Positions 13,807 through 22,288 of a stretch of 41,592 bases of DNA are shown here, piece by piece. Where the stretch lies: the NCBI RefSeq assembly GCF_945952365.1, contig NZ_CAMFHX010000020.1:1-41592 (forward strand), given 5' to 3'. Each line of letters begins with the position of its first letter. The first letter of the stretch is position 1. The notes beneath the pieces were generated by a model. That model made no database searches, was not told the DNA's origin, and saw only the letters and a list, made by a program, of their open reading frames with translations. Source of the stretch: an uncultured Cetobacterium sp. Lineage in GTDB: Bacteria > Fusobacteriota > Fusobacteriia > Fusobacteriales > Fusobacteriaceae. A program made the position numbers and the translations under genes.

Positions 13807-15360
13807 TTATTTTTTTGGTATTAATCTTGGAACTACCTTATCTCTTCCTTCTAACCCAACTTTTTGAATATATTCAATCAATACTTCATCAAGTCCAGGG
13901 TAGTGTCCAATCTCTTTTCCTCCAGCTAAAGATGAATATCCATCTCCACCTGCAGCCATAAAGTCATTTGTAGCTACTACATACGTCTTATTAGGATCTA
14001 ACTTCTTATCTCCCACTTTTATTTCTAAAACTCTTCTATGTGCTGGATTTTTTACATTAAACTTAACTGTCATTCCTGAAACTTGAGCCATCGCTCCTAA
14101 AGATTCTGGGTAAGATTTCAATCCATTTTCAACAGCCTTTTGTAAATCAGATCCTTTTACCTCTTTTGTTATAACATAGTTTCCAAACGGTAGTACACTG
14201 ATTATATCTCCAACTGTTACTTCTCCTGGATTGATAGAGGCTCTTATTCCTCCACCATTTGTTATAGCAACATCAGCACCTGTTTTCCAAACCATTGCAT
14301 CTGTTATAAGGTGAGCTAAGTTTGTTTCTCCTGTTCTTACATACGCTCTATCCCCTTGTAATAAAATTGGGTTGTCTCCAACTTTAACACTTGTTATCAT
14401 CTCTTGCTTTTTAGAGATTTCATCTATAGTCGCTTTTACTTTCGCATCTTCAGGAACTGGATTATCTCCATTCATTATTACATTTTTAGTATACAGTGTA
14501 TAATCTATTGCAGAGTTTCTATCCTTTAATTTATCAAAGTCAACTTTTACAACCCCAACATTTTTTGTGTACTCTCCAGTTTGAACAATTGTAACTCCAT
14601 TTACAACTTTCTTCTCTTTTAACTCTGTATGGCTATGTCCATCTATAATTAAATCTATTTCTGGAACAGCTTCTGCAACTCCTATACTTTGTAAGTGCTT
14701 CGCTGTACTTTCGTCATCTCCTAAGTGAGAGATTAACACAATAAACTTAACTCCCTCTTTCTTCATTTGAGCAACCACTGATTTTGATGTCGCAATCGGA
14801 TCAGCAATCGTTATATTTTTTACATTATTTGGATTTGTTTTGAAATACGTTTCTGGAGTTGCTAATCCAAAGAATCCAACTTTAACTCCATCTATTCTTC
14901 TTATATCATAAGTTCCAGCTACTGGCTTTCCTGTAGTCTTATCTACAACGTTAGCTGCTAATGTTTTATATTTTTGCATTGAAAGTAACTCTTCTAATCT
15001 TTCTTGTCCATAGTTAAAATCGTGGTTTCCTAAAGTTGCATAATCTAATCCAGCAGCGTTTAGTGTTTCAACCATCGACTCACCCTTTGTCAAAGTTGCA
15101 AAAGTTGTTCCATGCATTGTATCTCCTGCATCTATTAATAAAACTTTACCATTTTTTTTATCTTGCTCTAAAGCTTTAGCTATAGTTCTTACTCTAGCTA
15201 ATCCCACACCATCATTTTTAGACTCTATCGCTCTTCCATGAACATCATTTACGTGAACTAAAGTTAGTTCATACTCTCCATCTTTTGGTGGTAACACCTT
15301 ACATGCAGAAAGAGCTAAAACTAATCCCATTAACCCAAAAACTTTTAAATTTTTATTCAT
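13807..15360 (-). CDS. 5'-nucleotidase / UshA-like metallophosphatase, lipoprotein
   Basis: This surface or periplasmic enzyme would remove phosphate from nucleotides. The 517 residues begin with a lipoprotein signal (GLVLALSAC). The metallophosphatase domain shows VHVNDVHGR, LLIDAGDTMHGT, LGNHDFNYG, ISHLGDD and IDGHSHTEL, all metal or active-site motifs. The C-terminal 5'-nucleotidase domain has ITNGGGIRASINPGEVTVGD and AGGDGYSSLAGGK, which bind the nucleoside. The ATG at 15360 follows GGGAGGAAAA and gives the correct lipoprotein signal; an in-frame start at 15390 lies upstream of this ribosome site. It is followed by the FMN-binding gene. A second, distant paralogue is at 29674-31539. Confidence 0.93.
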   Translation of the reverse strand: MNKNLKVFGLMGLVLALSACKVLPPKDGEYELTLVHVNDVHGRAIESKNDGVGLARVRTIAKALEQDKKNGKVLLIDAGDTMHGTTFATLTKGESMVETLNAAGLDYATLGNHDFNYGQERLEELLSMQKYKTLAANVVDKTTGKPVAGTYDIRRIDGVKVGFFGLATPETYFKTNPNNVKNITIADPIATSKSVVAQMKKEGVKFIVLISHLGDDESTAKHLQSIGVAEAVPEIDLIIDGHSHTELKEKKVVNGVTIVQTGEYTKNVGVVKVDFDKLKDRNSAIDYTLYTKNVIMNGDNPVPEDAKVKATIDEISKKQEMITSVKVGDNPILLQGDRAYVRTGETNLAHLITDAMVWKTGADVAITNGGGIRASINPGEVTVGDIISVLPFGNYVITKEVKGSDLQKAVENGLKSYPESLGAMAQVSGMTVKFNVKNPAHRRVLEIKVGDKKLDPNKTYVVATNDFMAAGGDGYSSLAGGKEIGHYPGLDEVLIEYIQKVGLEGRDKVVPRLIPKK

Positions 15361-15437
15361 TTTTCCTCCCTGATAAACCCTAGTTTTCAATTAAATTCGA
15401 ACATATTTTATCATATTTAGACAAGATTGTAAAAGAA

Positions 15438-15461
15438 AAAACTGCATATAAATGCAGTTTT
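15438..15461 (-). terminator. intrinsic terminator
   Basis: AAAACTGCAT and ATGCAGTTTT form a perfect 10-bp stem with a 4-base loop. Read on the minus strand it is followed by TTCTTTTAC, and it ends the transporter/small-gene unit just past the stop at 15472. Confidence 0.75.
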
Positions 15462-15471
15462 CACCTTTATT

Positions 15472-15945
15472 TTACACTAGTATATTTAAAAGTCTTTGAC
15501 TTGTTTCTAAAGCCTCCCCCTTCAAATTCAAAACCTCTATTGTTTTCTTTAAAGTTTCAATCTCTTTAGAACGCATAGATACCTCTTCACTCTCTCCTGA
15601 AAGGTACCTCTTTATTGCCATTCCCTCTTTTATCTGACAAGAATATAACTCTTTATACTTTTCATCTTTCACTAGAACTTTTTCTAATCTCTTTTCTAGT
15701 TCATCATCTAAAAGATCATCTGCCTTTAAAAAATCACATACCAATCTTTTTAAAAATAGATATTCTTTTAAAAAAAACTCTCTTTTATAACGATAAACTC
15801 TTAACTCTTGAATAAAATTAATCAACAGAAAAGGAAATACAACTACCATCACAGATACTTTTGGTTTTTCTATTAATTTTGAAGTAACCTCTAAAGCTAA
15901 CTTTGTTTCTTTTTCCAAAAACTTATCTATCGTCTCTTTTCTCAT
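15472..15945 (-). CDS. Hypothetical membrane-associated protein
   Basis: I do not recognise this 157-residue protein. It is charged at both ends, has one likely membrane segment at about residues 30-45 (VSVMVVVFPFLLINF), and a C-terminal half rich in Glu, Lys and Leu that looks helical or coiled coil. The ATG at 15945 follows TAGGAGAGAGA. It overlaps the end of the preceding small gene by 23 bases, which suggests translational coupling. Both lie behind a YeiH-type transporter and are probably in its operon. Confidence 0.7.
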   Translation of the reverse strand: MRKETIDKFLEKETKLALEVTSKLIEKPKVSVMVVVFPFLLINFIQELRVYRYKREFFLKEYLFLKRLVCDFLKADDLLDDELEKRLEKVLVKDEKYKELYSCQIKEGMAIKRYLSGESEEVSMRSKEIETLKKTIEVLNLKGEALETSQRLLNILV

Positions 15946-16171
15946 TCTCTCTCCTATTCGAATATATAAGAGTATGTCTAACATTTTCTGAACTTGGCTC
16001 TACCTTCTTTACAAATATATAATACCAAGCTCCAGATTCAATATCCTCTTCAGCTAACTTTTGATGAGCTTCTTTAAAACCTAAAACGTCATCTAAAAAT
16101 GGTAAAATAGAAAAACATAAGAAATATATACATAAAAAGCTACTAAATAAAGCTATCCACTTTTTTATCAT
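15923..16171 (-). CDS. Hypothetical small membrane protein
   Basis: This 82-residue protein of unknown function has an N-terminal hydrophobic helix (WIALFSSFLCIYFLCFSILPF) that may be a membrane anchor or signal. A soluble, charged part of about 55 residues ends in RRENEKRDDR. TAGGAGGAGAT precedes the ATG. It starts 19 bases after the transporter gene and overlaps the next gene by 23 bases, so the three are likely co-expressed. Confidence 0.7.
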   Translation of the reverse strand: MIKKWIALFSSFLCIYFLCFSILPFLDDVLGFKEAHQKLAEEDIESGAWYYIFVKKVEPSSENVRHTLIYSNRRENEKRDDR

Positions 16172-16190
16172 ATCTCCTCCTAGGTTATCT

Positions 16191-17948
16191 TTATAAGCTC
16201 ATAAGTGATTTTGTTATGTCTGGGAATATTACGTGGAACATCAGATATGCTGCACCAAAAGTTACCCCTAGATTGATTATCTTTCCTACTATATAAAGAG
16301 TTATTGGTTTTCCACCTTTAAACAACTTGCTTAACTCGCTAAAGTTAGTCGATAATCCAATACTTGTGAAGGCTAAACAGAATAGCCACCCTTGTAATGG
16401 AGAAATTAAACCATTAACCATACCTTTATCGATAACTATTTTAGAACCATCTACTCCTAACATAGCGTAAATTCCAGAAAATACCAGTGAAGCTCCTATA
16501 AATCCTAAAATAAATTTAGGGAATCTATTCCATATTTCAAGTAAAGACCCCTTTAAAGAGAAATCTTTCTCTGCTGCCATAGATGTGTCAACTTTTAAAG
16601 ACCAGTAAGCTGCAACACCTAGTGCCATAACACCAATTATTATATTTTGAATCATCTTTATTGTTGCTGCAACATCTCTTGCTACAGGTCCTAAATACTC
16701 TCCAGCTGCAACTACTGCTCCTGTTGAATCAACAGTTCCTCCAATCCAAGCACCACCTAAAACAGGATCCATATTCAACATTTTTATAAACATAGGCATA
16801 GCTATCATCATAAATGCAGTAAACATAATCGAGATACTTACAGATAGTGTAAGCTCCTCTTTCTTCGCCTTACAAGCCGCTGCAGCCGCTATTGCCGCTG
16901 ACACTCCACTTACAGACATATCTGCTGACATAACCATGTTTAAACTCTTCGATTCCATTTTTAAAACCTTATCTCCAAAAAGGAATGTCAAAACTAGAAC
17001 AATAGGAGTTACAAACCAAGTTACGAAGATTCCTGGAATCCCTATCAATAAAACTTTATTCACTAAAACAGTCGATCCCAATAAAATTAATCCTGTTTTT
17101 ATAAAATACTCTGTTTGTGCTGCAGCAAGTAACTTTTTAGGAGTTCCTACAGTGTTACTAACTATCAGCCCTAAAACTAAGCCCCAGAATACATATCCTA
17201 GTCCCCAAGCTTTCAGTGCTTCTTGCTCTCCTAAAAGATAAGCACTCGTTGCTAATAGAAATACAAACGGGAATCCTTGTAAGAACCCTTCTCTATCTCT
17301 TCCCATTTTCTTCATACCAAAACTAAAGTAAACTCCAATTGCAGCTAATAAAATAACAAGATTTGGTATCAAGTTATATGGCTTTTGAATAGCTTTTGCT
17401 TTTAGCTTAATCTCTTTATCTCTGCTCACTAACCACTCATCTACAGATGTTGTAGCTACCTTATTTAACTCTTCATCTGCAAAGTTTTTTTCTTCAGCCA
17501 AGACTGTAGCAGCTAAAGCATTTTCTCTCATTATAGATGTAGCTTTTTTAAGCTCTTCATACTCTTTAACAAATGGAATTCCCTTCTCTAAAGCTGCACT
17601 TTCACTCAGATACACAGACTCTAAAGGGTTTGTTGTCCACTTTTTAGGTTTCCCTAAAACGTCTCTAACTTTTTGTGAAAGTGATGTTTTTATTGTAAGA
17701 GCATTTTTATCAAATTGTGCTTCATGCCATTCAACTGTTTTAAACGAAGCTCTCTCGCCTTCACTCTTCATTATATCATTATATACTTCAGCCTTTCCTA
17801 ACACAGCGTTAGAGTTAGCTCCCATATAGATAAACATACAAAATACCAATAAGATTGTTGCTAGTAATATTGCCCAGTAATCCTCAAACTTAAATAAATC
17901 TAATATTGTTTCCTTTAAACTTTTTTCGTTCTCTTTAATAGCTTCCAT
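16191..17948 (-). CDS. YeiH-family (UPF0324) putative sulfate exporter-type transporter
   Basis: This integral membrane protein is from the family annotated as putative sulfate exporters. The 585 residues are much longer than E. coli YeiH (about 350). After the first membrane helix (YWAILLATILLVFCMFIYMG) there is a soluble segment of about 150 residues (roughly 46-190) before the conserved membrane core. The core has about ten helices and the family's sequences GLGYVFWGLVLGLIVSN, FIKTGLILLGSTVL, MSADMSVSGVSAAIAAAAA, GGAWIGGTVDSTGAVVAAG and LAFTSIGLSTNFSEL. It lies just downstream of asrABC, separated by a hairpin, and a link with sulfur anion handling is inferred from that. CTAGGGGGTAGAAA precedes the ATG. 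Confidence 0.85.
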   Translation of the reverse strand: MEAIKENEKSLKETILDLFKFEDYWAILLATILLVFCMFIYMGANSNAVLGKAEVYNDIMKSEGERASFKTVEWHEAQFDKNALTIKTSLSQKVRDVLGKPKKWTTNPLESVYLSESAALEKGIPFVKEYEELKKATSIMRENALAATVLAEEKNFADEELNKVATTSVDEWLVSRDKEIKLKAKAIQKPYNLIPNLVILLAAIGVYFSFGMKKMGRDREGFLQGFPFVFLLATSAYLLGEQEALKAWGLGYVFWGLVLGLIVSNTVGTPKKLLAAAQTEYFIKTGLILLGSTVLVNKVLLIGIPGIFVTWFVTPIVLVLTFLFGDKVLKMESKSLNMVMSADMSVSGVSAAIAAAAACKAKKEELTLSVSISIMFTAFMMIAMPMFIKMLNMDPVLGGAWIGGTVDSTGAVVAAGEYLGPVARDVAATIKMIQNIIIGVMALGVAAYWSLKVDTSMAAEKDFSLKGSLLEIWNRFPKFILGFIGASLVFSGIYAMLGVDGSKIVIDKGMVNGLISPLQGWLFCLAFTSIGLSTNFSELSKLFKGGKPITLYIVGKIINLGVTFGAAYLMFHVIFPDITKSLMSL

Positions 17949-18010
17949 TTTCTACCCCCTAGGTTTTTTTAACAAGCTTTTGAACCATAATTCAAAGTCG
18001 TAAACATGAC

Positions 18011-18039
18011 TAATGGGAACCCTTAAAGGGTTCCCATTA
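18011..18039. terminator. terminator-like hairpin between asrC and the transporter
   Basis: TAATGGGAACCC (18011-18022) pairs perfectly with GGGTTCCCATTA (18028-18039). The T-tract is short on the minus strand and better on the plus strand (ATTTTTAG). Read-through from asrABC into the transporter gene is therefore possible. The gap 17949-18074 holds nothing else. Confidence 0.6.
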
Positions 18040-18074
18040 ATTTTTAGAATATTTTTTTGAATAAAAACTACTTT

Positions 18075-19145
18075 TTAGTGTCCTCCACCATAATTAAATG
18101 GCTTCTCTAATGTATATGCTTCACCTGGACTCGGATGTTGAGATATAGGTTTTACATTTATATTCGCTCTATACTCTGTCTCTGCCCAAAGAATTCTTTG
18201 TGCTACTTGTGCTTCTGGATTTAATTCAACTCCATCTAATATTAACTCTTTAAACTTTTGATATCCAGCTCTATCAATTAAATGACCTCCATGAATATAC
18301 ATTGGTTTATGATGTAAAACATTAGCTGAGAACTTTTGCCAGTTTTTGATAACTCCGATAATTACATCTTCTGTTACCCAGTTTAAGAACATCTTACCCA
18401 TTCTTGGGTATTGTTTTCCTGTTCTTCCACCAATAGTCATTCTATAAAGCTTTTGCTCTGGTCTTACCCATGCTGATGATGGACAAGCTTCAACACACTC
18501 TCCACATCCAACACAGCAACAAGAATCCTTAACTATTCTATGATTTTCTAACTTTAAAACTCTAGTAGCTGCATGATCACAAACTTTCACACATCTTCCA
18601 CATCCAATACATCTATCCTTTAAATAAATTGGCTTTGTAACTCCAATTATACCAAAATCATTGAAGTGACCTTTAGCACAGTCATTTGGACACCCTGCTA
18701 TAGCCATCTTTATGTGGTAGTGACTTGGGAAGATCTCTTTTTCAAGCTTTCTTGCTAACTCCCAAGTATTTATGTTTGCTTTAACACAGTGTGAGTTACC
18801 AATACAAGCCATTATATTTCTAGCTCCTATTGTTGGATATCCAGCTTTATTAACTTCCATATCCGCTCCACACATTTCAACATCTACTTCTCTTATATAC
18901 TCTTCTAAGTATGCATTTACAGCATCTACATTTTCAAATTTTATTCCTGGTGCATTAAGAGTTTGTCTCATACCCATATGGAAAGTTCCATCTCCCCATC
19001 TCTCTGCTATTTCTTGTATTACTCTTAAATACTTGGCTTCTATTAATCCCCCTGGAACACGAAGTTGTATCATGAACTCCCCAGGTACTTTTGATTGACG
19101 GAAGCAGTTTAGTTTCATTTTAGTTATATTAATATCGTGGTTCAC
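18075..19145 (-). CDS. asrC: Anaerobic sulfite reductase subunit C (siroheme subunit)
   Basis: AsrC is the catalytic subunit of the dissimilatory-type anaerobic sulfite reductase that forms sulfide. The 356 residues hold the siroheme-[4Fe-4S] cysteines in CIGNSHCVKANINT and AGCPNDCAKGHFNDFG. A ferredoxin insert follows with two [4Fe-4S] motifs, CIGCGRCVKVCDHA and CVGCGECVEACPSSAW. The start is GTG at 19145, with GGGGGGTATAGAA upstream, 13 bases after asrB. Siroheme must be supplied by genes outside the window. It is the last gene of asrABC. Confidence 0.95.
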   Translation of the reverse strand: MNHDINITKMKLNCFRQSKVPGEFMIQLRVPGGLIEAKYLRVIQEIAERWGDGTFHMGMRQTLNAPGIKFENVDAVNAYLEEYIREVDVEMCGADMEVNKAGYPTIGARNIMACIGNSHCVKANINTWELARKLEKEIFPSHYHIKMAIAGCPNDCAKGHFNDFGIIGVTKPIYLKDRCIGCGRCVKVCDHAATRVLKLENHRIVKDSCCCVGCGECVEACPSSAWVRPEQKLYRMTIGGRTGKQYPRMGKMFLNWVTEDVIIGVIKNWQKFSANVLHHKPMYIHGGHLIDRAGYQKFKELILDGVELNPEAQVAQRILWAETEYRANINVKPISQHPSPGEAYTLEKPFNYGGGH

Positions 19146-19158
19146 TTCTATACCCCCC

Positions 19159-19968
19159 TTAGTCGATTAGATATTTAGCTTCAGAATAATTAAATACAGG
19201 TCCTTCTAGACAAACATAAACTTCATCTATTCTACAATGACCACACTTACCTATTGCACAAGACATCTTTCTTTCAAAAGATACCCAAATTTTGTCAGCA
19301 GGTACTCCTAACTTTTCAAACTCTATAGCTGTATATTTCATCATATTAGGTGGTCCAACAATTACAACTTCTAAGTTATCGAATTCATTTGATAACATTT
19401 TTAAATGTGGCACATACTCTGTTACAAGTCCTACGCACTCTCCATCTAATCCACATCCTTTATCTACTGTTAATATCATCGGATGCTTTTTTCTCCACTC
19501 TAGAATCTCATCTCTAAATAGTATTGAATTATCATCTTTAAATCCAAATAGTAGTTCCATCGATTCAACTTCTGCTGGATTTTTGTATATATGATTGATC
19601 AGTGATCTAACTGGAGCTAGTCCTGATCCTCCTGTTACTATAATCACTTTTTTATTTTTTATATCAATTGCATCAAACCCTTTTCCATAAGGTCCTCTCA
19701 TTGGAAGTAAGTCTCCTGCATGAAGATTAAATATCTCATCTGTTACTACTCCAACTTTTCTGATTAAGAACTCTGCCCAACCCTCTTCAGCTGAGAAGTC
19801 AGTAACTGATATTGGACACTCTCCAACTTTAGGAAGAGATAGTTGCATAAATTGTCCAAATTTTATATTTCCAGCTTCTGGATATTCAACTCTAAATAGA
19901 AATTCAATATCAGTAACTTTTTTTACATCTAATAATCTGTATGGCGTTGGCATTATTAAATTTTGCAT
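19159..19968 (-). CDS. asrB: Anaerobic sulfite reductase subunit B (FAD/NAD(P)H subunit)
   Basis: AsrB brings electrons from NAD(P)H through a flavin to the rest of the complex. The 269 residues have a ferredoxin-NADP reductase-like layout: an FAD-binding barrel ending with LLPMRGPYGKGFDAID, then a nucleotide-binding half with VIIVTGGSGLAPVRSLINH and VVIVGPPNMMKYTA. A C-terminal cysteine cluster, SCAIGKCGHCRIDEVYVCLEGP, holds an iron-sulfur centre as in dihydroorotate dehydrogenase B. The ATG overlaps the asrA stop by one base (TAATG), with GGAGGTGC just upstream inside asrA. Confidence 0.95.
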   Translation of the reverse strand: MQNLIMPTPYRLLDVKKVTDIEFLFRVEYPEAGNIKFGQFMQLSLPKVGECPISVTDFSAEEGWAEFLIRKVGVVTDEIFNLHAGDLLPMRGPYGKGFDAIDIKNKKVIIVTGGSGLAPVRSLINHIYKNPAEVESMELLFGFKDDNSILFRDEILEWRKKHPMILTVDKGCGLDGECVGLVTEYVPHLKMLSNEFDNLEVVIVGPPNMMKYTAIEFEKLGVPADKIWVSFERKMSCAIGKCGHCRIDEVYVCLEGPVFNYSEAKYLID

Positions 19969-21005
19969 TATTTAGCACCTCCATTTAGTTTATCAACTTC
20001 TGCTGCTAATTTATTTACAGTAGTTGCAAACGATATAAATACTGGACACTTATCATCACATCTTCCACATCCAACACACATATGGTGCTCTTTGAATCTC
20101 TTTTTGTGGTCGTGAATCTTATGCATAACTTTAAATCTCATTCTTTCTCCACCAGCTTTTCTAAACGAGTGGTTTCCAGCCATATCAGTATATCCATCTA
20201 CATGGCAAGAAGCATTTATTCTTCTTCTTTCCCCTGCATTTGAGTCAGATGTGTAGTTCATATCATATGTTGTAAAGCAAGTACAAGTCGAGCAAGATAC
20301 AGTACAACTTCCACACATTAAACATCTCTTATCAAACTCTTTCCACATCTCTAAACTCTTAACTGCTATTTGAGTTTCTTTATCATTTATCTCTGGTATT
20401 CTAACTGTTCTTACATTCTCAGTAACAGGAGTCACTTTAAATTCTAACTCTTCATTTCCTGCAAAGTAAGTGTTAAATTCAGAGTCTTTAGTTTCTACTA
20501 AAACCTCTCCATCTAAGAATTTAACTCCAAAAGCATACTCATCTGCTGATCCAGTTCCCATTGAAGCGCAGAAGCAAGTATCCCATCCATTTTTAGGGCA
20601 TTCAATTAAAACAAACTTTGTCTTTTCTCTCATTCTTTTATAGTATGAATCCTCAAACCCACCATTTTTTAAGAATATATCATCATATCTTTTAATTGAA
20701 TGTATATCGCAAGCTCTTGCAAATACAAGCATTGGTCTCTCATCAACAACTTTTGATTCTCTGTAATCTGCATCAGTAAAATATAAAACTGTCTCTGTTA
20801 TTGGGCTTAGAGCTTCTTTAGCTGCATAATCAGATTTCTCTTCATGCACAATCTCATTTGCCGAATAAACTCTATCATATCTTACAATATCCGTATCCGA
20901 ATATCTTCCTTGCTTAGGAAATCTCTTTGGAGCGTATACTTTATACTCTTTGCTAAGATTTTTTAACAAGCTATCAAAATTTTCTGCTGTTATTTTGTAT
21001 CCCAT
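19968..21005 (-). CDS. asrA: Anaerobic sulfite reductase subunit A (ferredoxin-like)
   Basis: AsrA is the electron-transfer subunit of the sulfite reductase. The 345 residues include two C-terminal [4Fe-4S] clusters, seen as CLMCGSCTVSCSTCTC and CVGCGRCDDKCPVF, the first with extra cysteines. The N-terminal two thirds resemble the family's metal-binding region (CPKNGWDTCFCASMGTG). The ATG at 21005 follows GGGGAGGCAAAGTAAGA. It is the first gene of asrABC and has a good promoter at 21058-21086. Confidence 0.95.
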   Translation of the reverse strand: MGYKITAENFDSLLKNLSKEYKVYAPKRFPKQGRYSDTDIVRYDRVYSANEIVHEEKSDYAAKEALSPITETVLYFTDADYRESKVVDERPMLVFARACDIHSIKRYDDIFLKNGGFEDSYYKRMREKTKFVLIECPKNGWDTCFCASMGTGSADEYAFGVKFLDGEVLVETKDSEFNTYFAGNEELEFKVTPVTENVRTVRIPEINDKETQIAVKSLEMWKEFDKRCLMCGSCTVSCSTCTCFTTYDMNYTSDSNAGERRRINASCHVDGYTDMAGNHSFRKAGGERMRFKVMHKIHDHKKRFKEHHMCVGCGRCDDKCPVFISFATTVNKLAAEVDKLNGGAK

Positions 21006-21057
21006 TCTTACTTTGCCTCCCCATTATTTGAATTTTTAGTCAACCATTCATGTGTTT

Positions 21058-21086
21058 ATATTACAACCTTTATGTAAATTTGTAAA
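21058..21086 (-). promoter_or_regulatory. sigma-70 promoter of asrABC
   Basis: On the minus strand TTTACA (21081-21086) and TAATAT (21058-21063) have a 17-base spacer, about 50 bases ahead of the asrA start. Confidence 0.7.
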
Positions 21087-21220
21087 TCAATATTTACTAC
21101 TTTTTTATATTTGGTTAAAATTGAATTTTCAGTCGAAACTTAATTGGTCATAGTTTAATTTCTTTATTTTTTTGATAAAGTTTCACTTTCCAAATATCCT
21201 TTCTGCATCTAATTTCATAC

Positions 21221-21248
21221 AACACTAGTATACTTATACACTAGTGTT
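21221..21248. repeat. inverted repeat, possible operator or hairpin
   Basis: AACACTAGT (21221-21229) and ACTAGTGTT (21240-21248) form perfect 9-base arms around 10 bases. No T-tract follows, so it is not a clear terminator. Its place between divergent genes suits a regulator-binding site. Confidence 0.45.
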
Positions 21249-21347
21249 AAAACGATCACTTTTTTGTCACTTTAAAATCAAAAGATTGTTTTTTTCTGCA
21301 TTTCAGTATAAAATATTAGAAAATAATATTATTTAAAAGGTGGACGT

Positions 21348-22223
21348 ATGAAAAAATTTACTGTCGAAGCTGAATTTCACAATATGAAAATCTCTCAATA
21401 CCTAAAAGAAAAAGGATATTCTGGAAGAGGTATTAGAAATGTAGAGGTTTATTTAAATGGAAAAAGAGTTAAAACGACTAAACAAGTTAAGAAAAATGCT
21501 AGACTTCTAGTTAAAGAAAAAGAGAAAGAGGTTGGAATCAAGCCTATTCAAATGGATTTAAAAATAATATACGAGGATAAAAATCTGATTATAATAGATA
21601 AAGATCCATATTTAGTTGTACATCCTACAACTAAAAAAACAGATATCACTTTAGCTAATGGAGTTATATACCATCTTCAAGAGGAAACAGGAAGAATTCA
21701 ACCACCTAGATTTTTCAATCGTTTAGATATGAACACATCTGGTCTTATTGTTGTTGCTAAGAATGCTTATACTCAAGCTTTTTTACAAAGTGATAAAGAG
21801 AAAGTTTCTAAGTTCTATCAAGCTATTGTTAAAGGTGTTGTAAAAGAGGATGAGATGATGATAGAGATTCCTATCGGTAAAGAGGGCGACGAACTTAGAA
21901 GAAAAGAGATGTCTCCTGAAATTGGAGGACAAACTGCTAAAACAAGTATGAAAGTTTTAGAGCGTTTCCCAGAAGAGAATTTAACTCTTATCGAATTAGA
22001 ACTTTTCACTGGCAGAACTCACCAAATACGTGCTCATATGTCCTTAGTTGGATATCCTATTCTAGGAGATGACCTTTATGGTGGTGGAGATTCTAGAGCA
22101 AAAAGACAACTGCTACATGCATTCAAACTTATATTTACAGATGTAGAAACTAACGAAAAAATTAAAGTTGAGGCACCTCTTCCAGATGATTTCAAAGAGA
22201 TTTTACATAAAGTAAAAGATTAA
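21348..22223 (+). CDS. RluA-family pseudouridine synthase (RluD-like)
   Basis: This enzyme makes pseudouridine in rRNA or tRNA. The 291 residues include an N-terminal S4-like RNA-binding part (about 1-65), then the catalytic domain. The catalytic aspartate lies in NRLDMNTSGLIVVAKN (usually HRLDxxTSG), and the family motifs KFYQAIVKG and LFTGRTHQIRAHMSLVGYPILGDDLYGG follow. The histidine of HRLD is asparagine here, a tolerated change. The exact target among RluA, RluC or RluD sites cannot be told. AAAAGGTGGACGT precedes the ATG. It is a single-gene unit. Confidence 0.93.
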   Translation: MKKFTVEAEFHNMKISQYLKEKGYSGRGIRNVEVYLNGKRVKTTKQVKKNARLLVKEKEKEVGIKPIQMDLKIIYEDKNLIIIDKDPYLVVHPTTKKTDITLANGVIYHLQEETGRIQPPRFFNRLDMNTSGLIVVAKNAYTQAFLQSDKEKVSKFYQAIVKGVVKEDEMMIEIPIGKEGDELRRKEMSPEIGGQTAKTSMKVLERFPEENLTLIELELFTGRTHQIRAHMSLVGYPILGDDLYGGGDSRAKRQLLHAFKLIFTDVETNEKIKVEAPLPDDFKEILHKVKD

Positions 22224-22257
22224 TTTTTATTATTATATATATAATAGTAGAAAAAAG

Positions 22258-22288
22258 AAAAGAGAGTGGCTTTAAACCACTCTCTTTT
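22258..22288. terminator. bidirectional intrinsic terminator
   Basis: AAAAGAGAGTGG pairs with CCACTCTCTTTT around a 7-base loop between the convergent genes at 21348 and 22287. The minus-strand read is followed by TTTCTTTTTT. Confidence 0.85.

Larger units (their letters stand above)
21006..21347. other. Divergent intergenic region asrA / pseudouridine synthase
   Basis: About 340 AT-rich bases separate two divergent genes and hold no plausible coding frame. They contain the asrA promoter at 21058-21086 and an inverted repeat at 21221-21248. The plus-strand leader ends with AAAAGGTGG before the gene at 21348. Confidence 0.6.
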
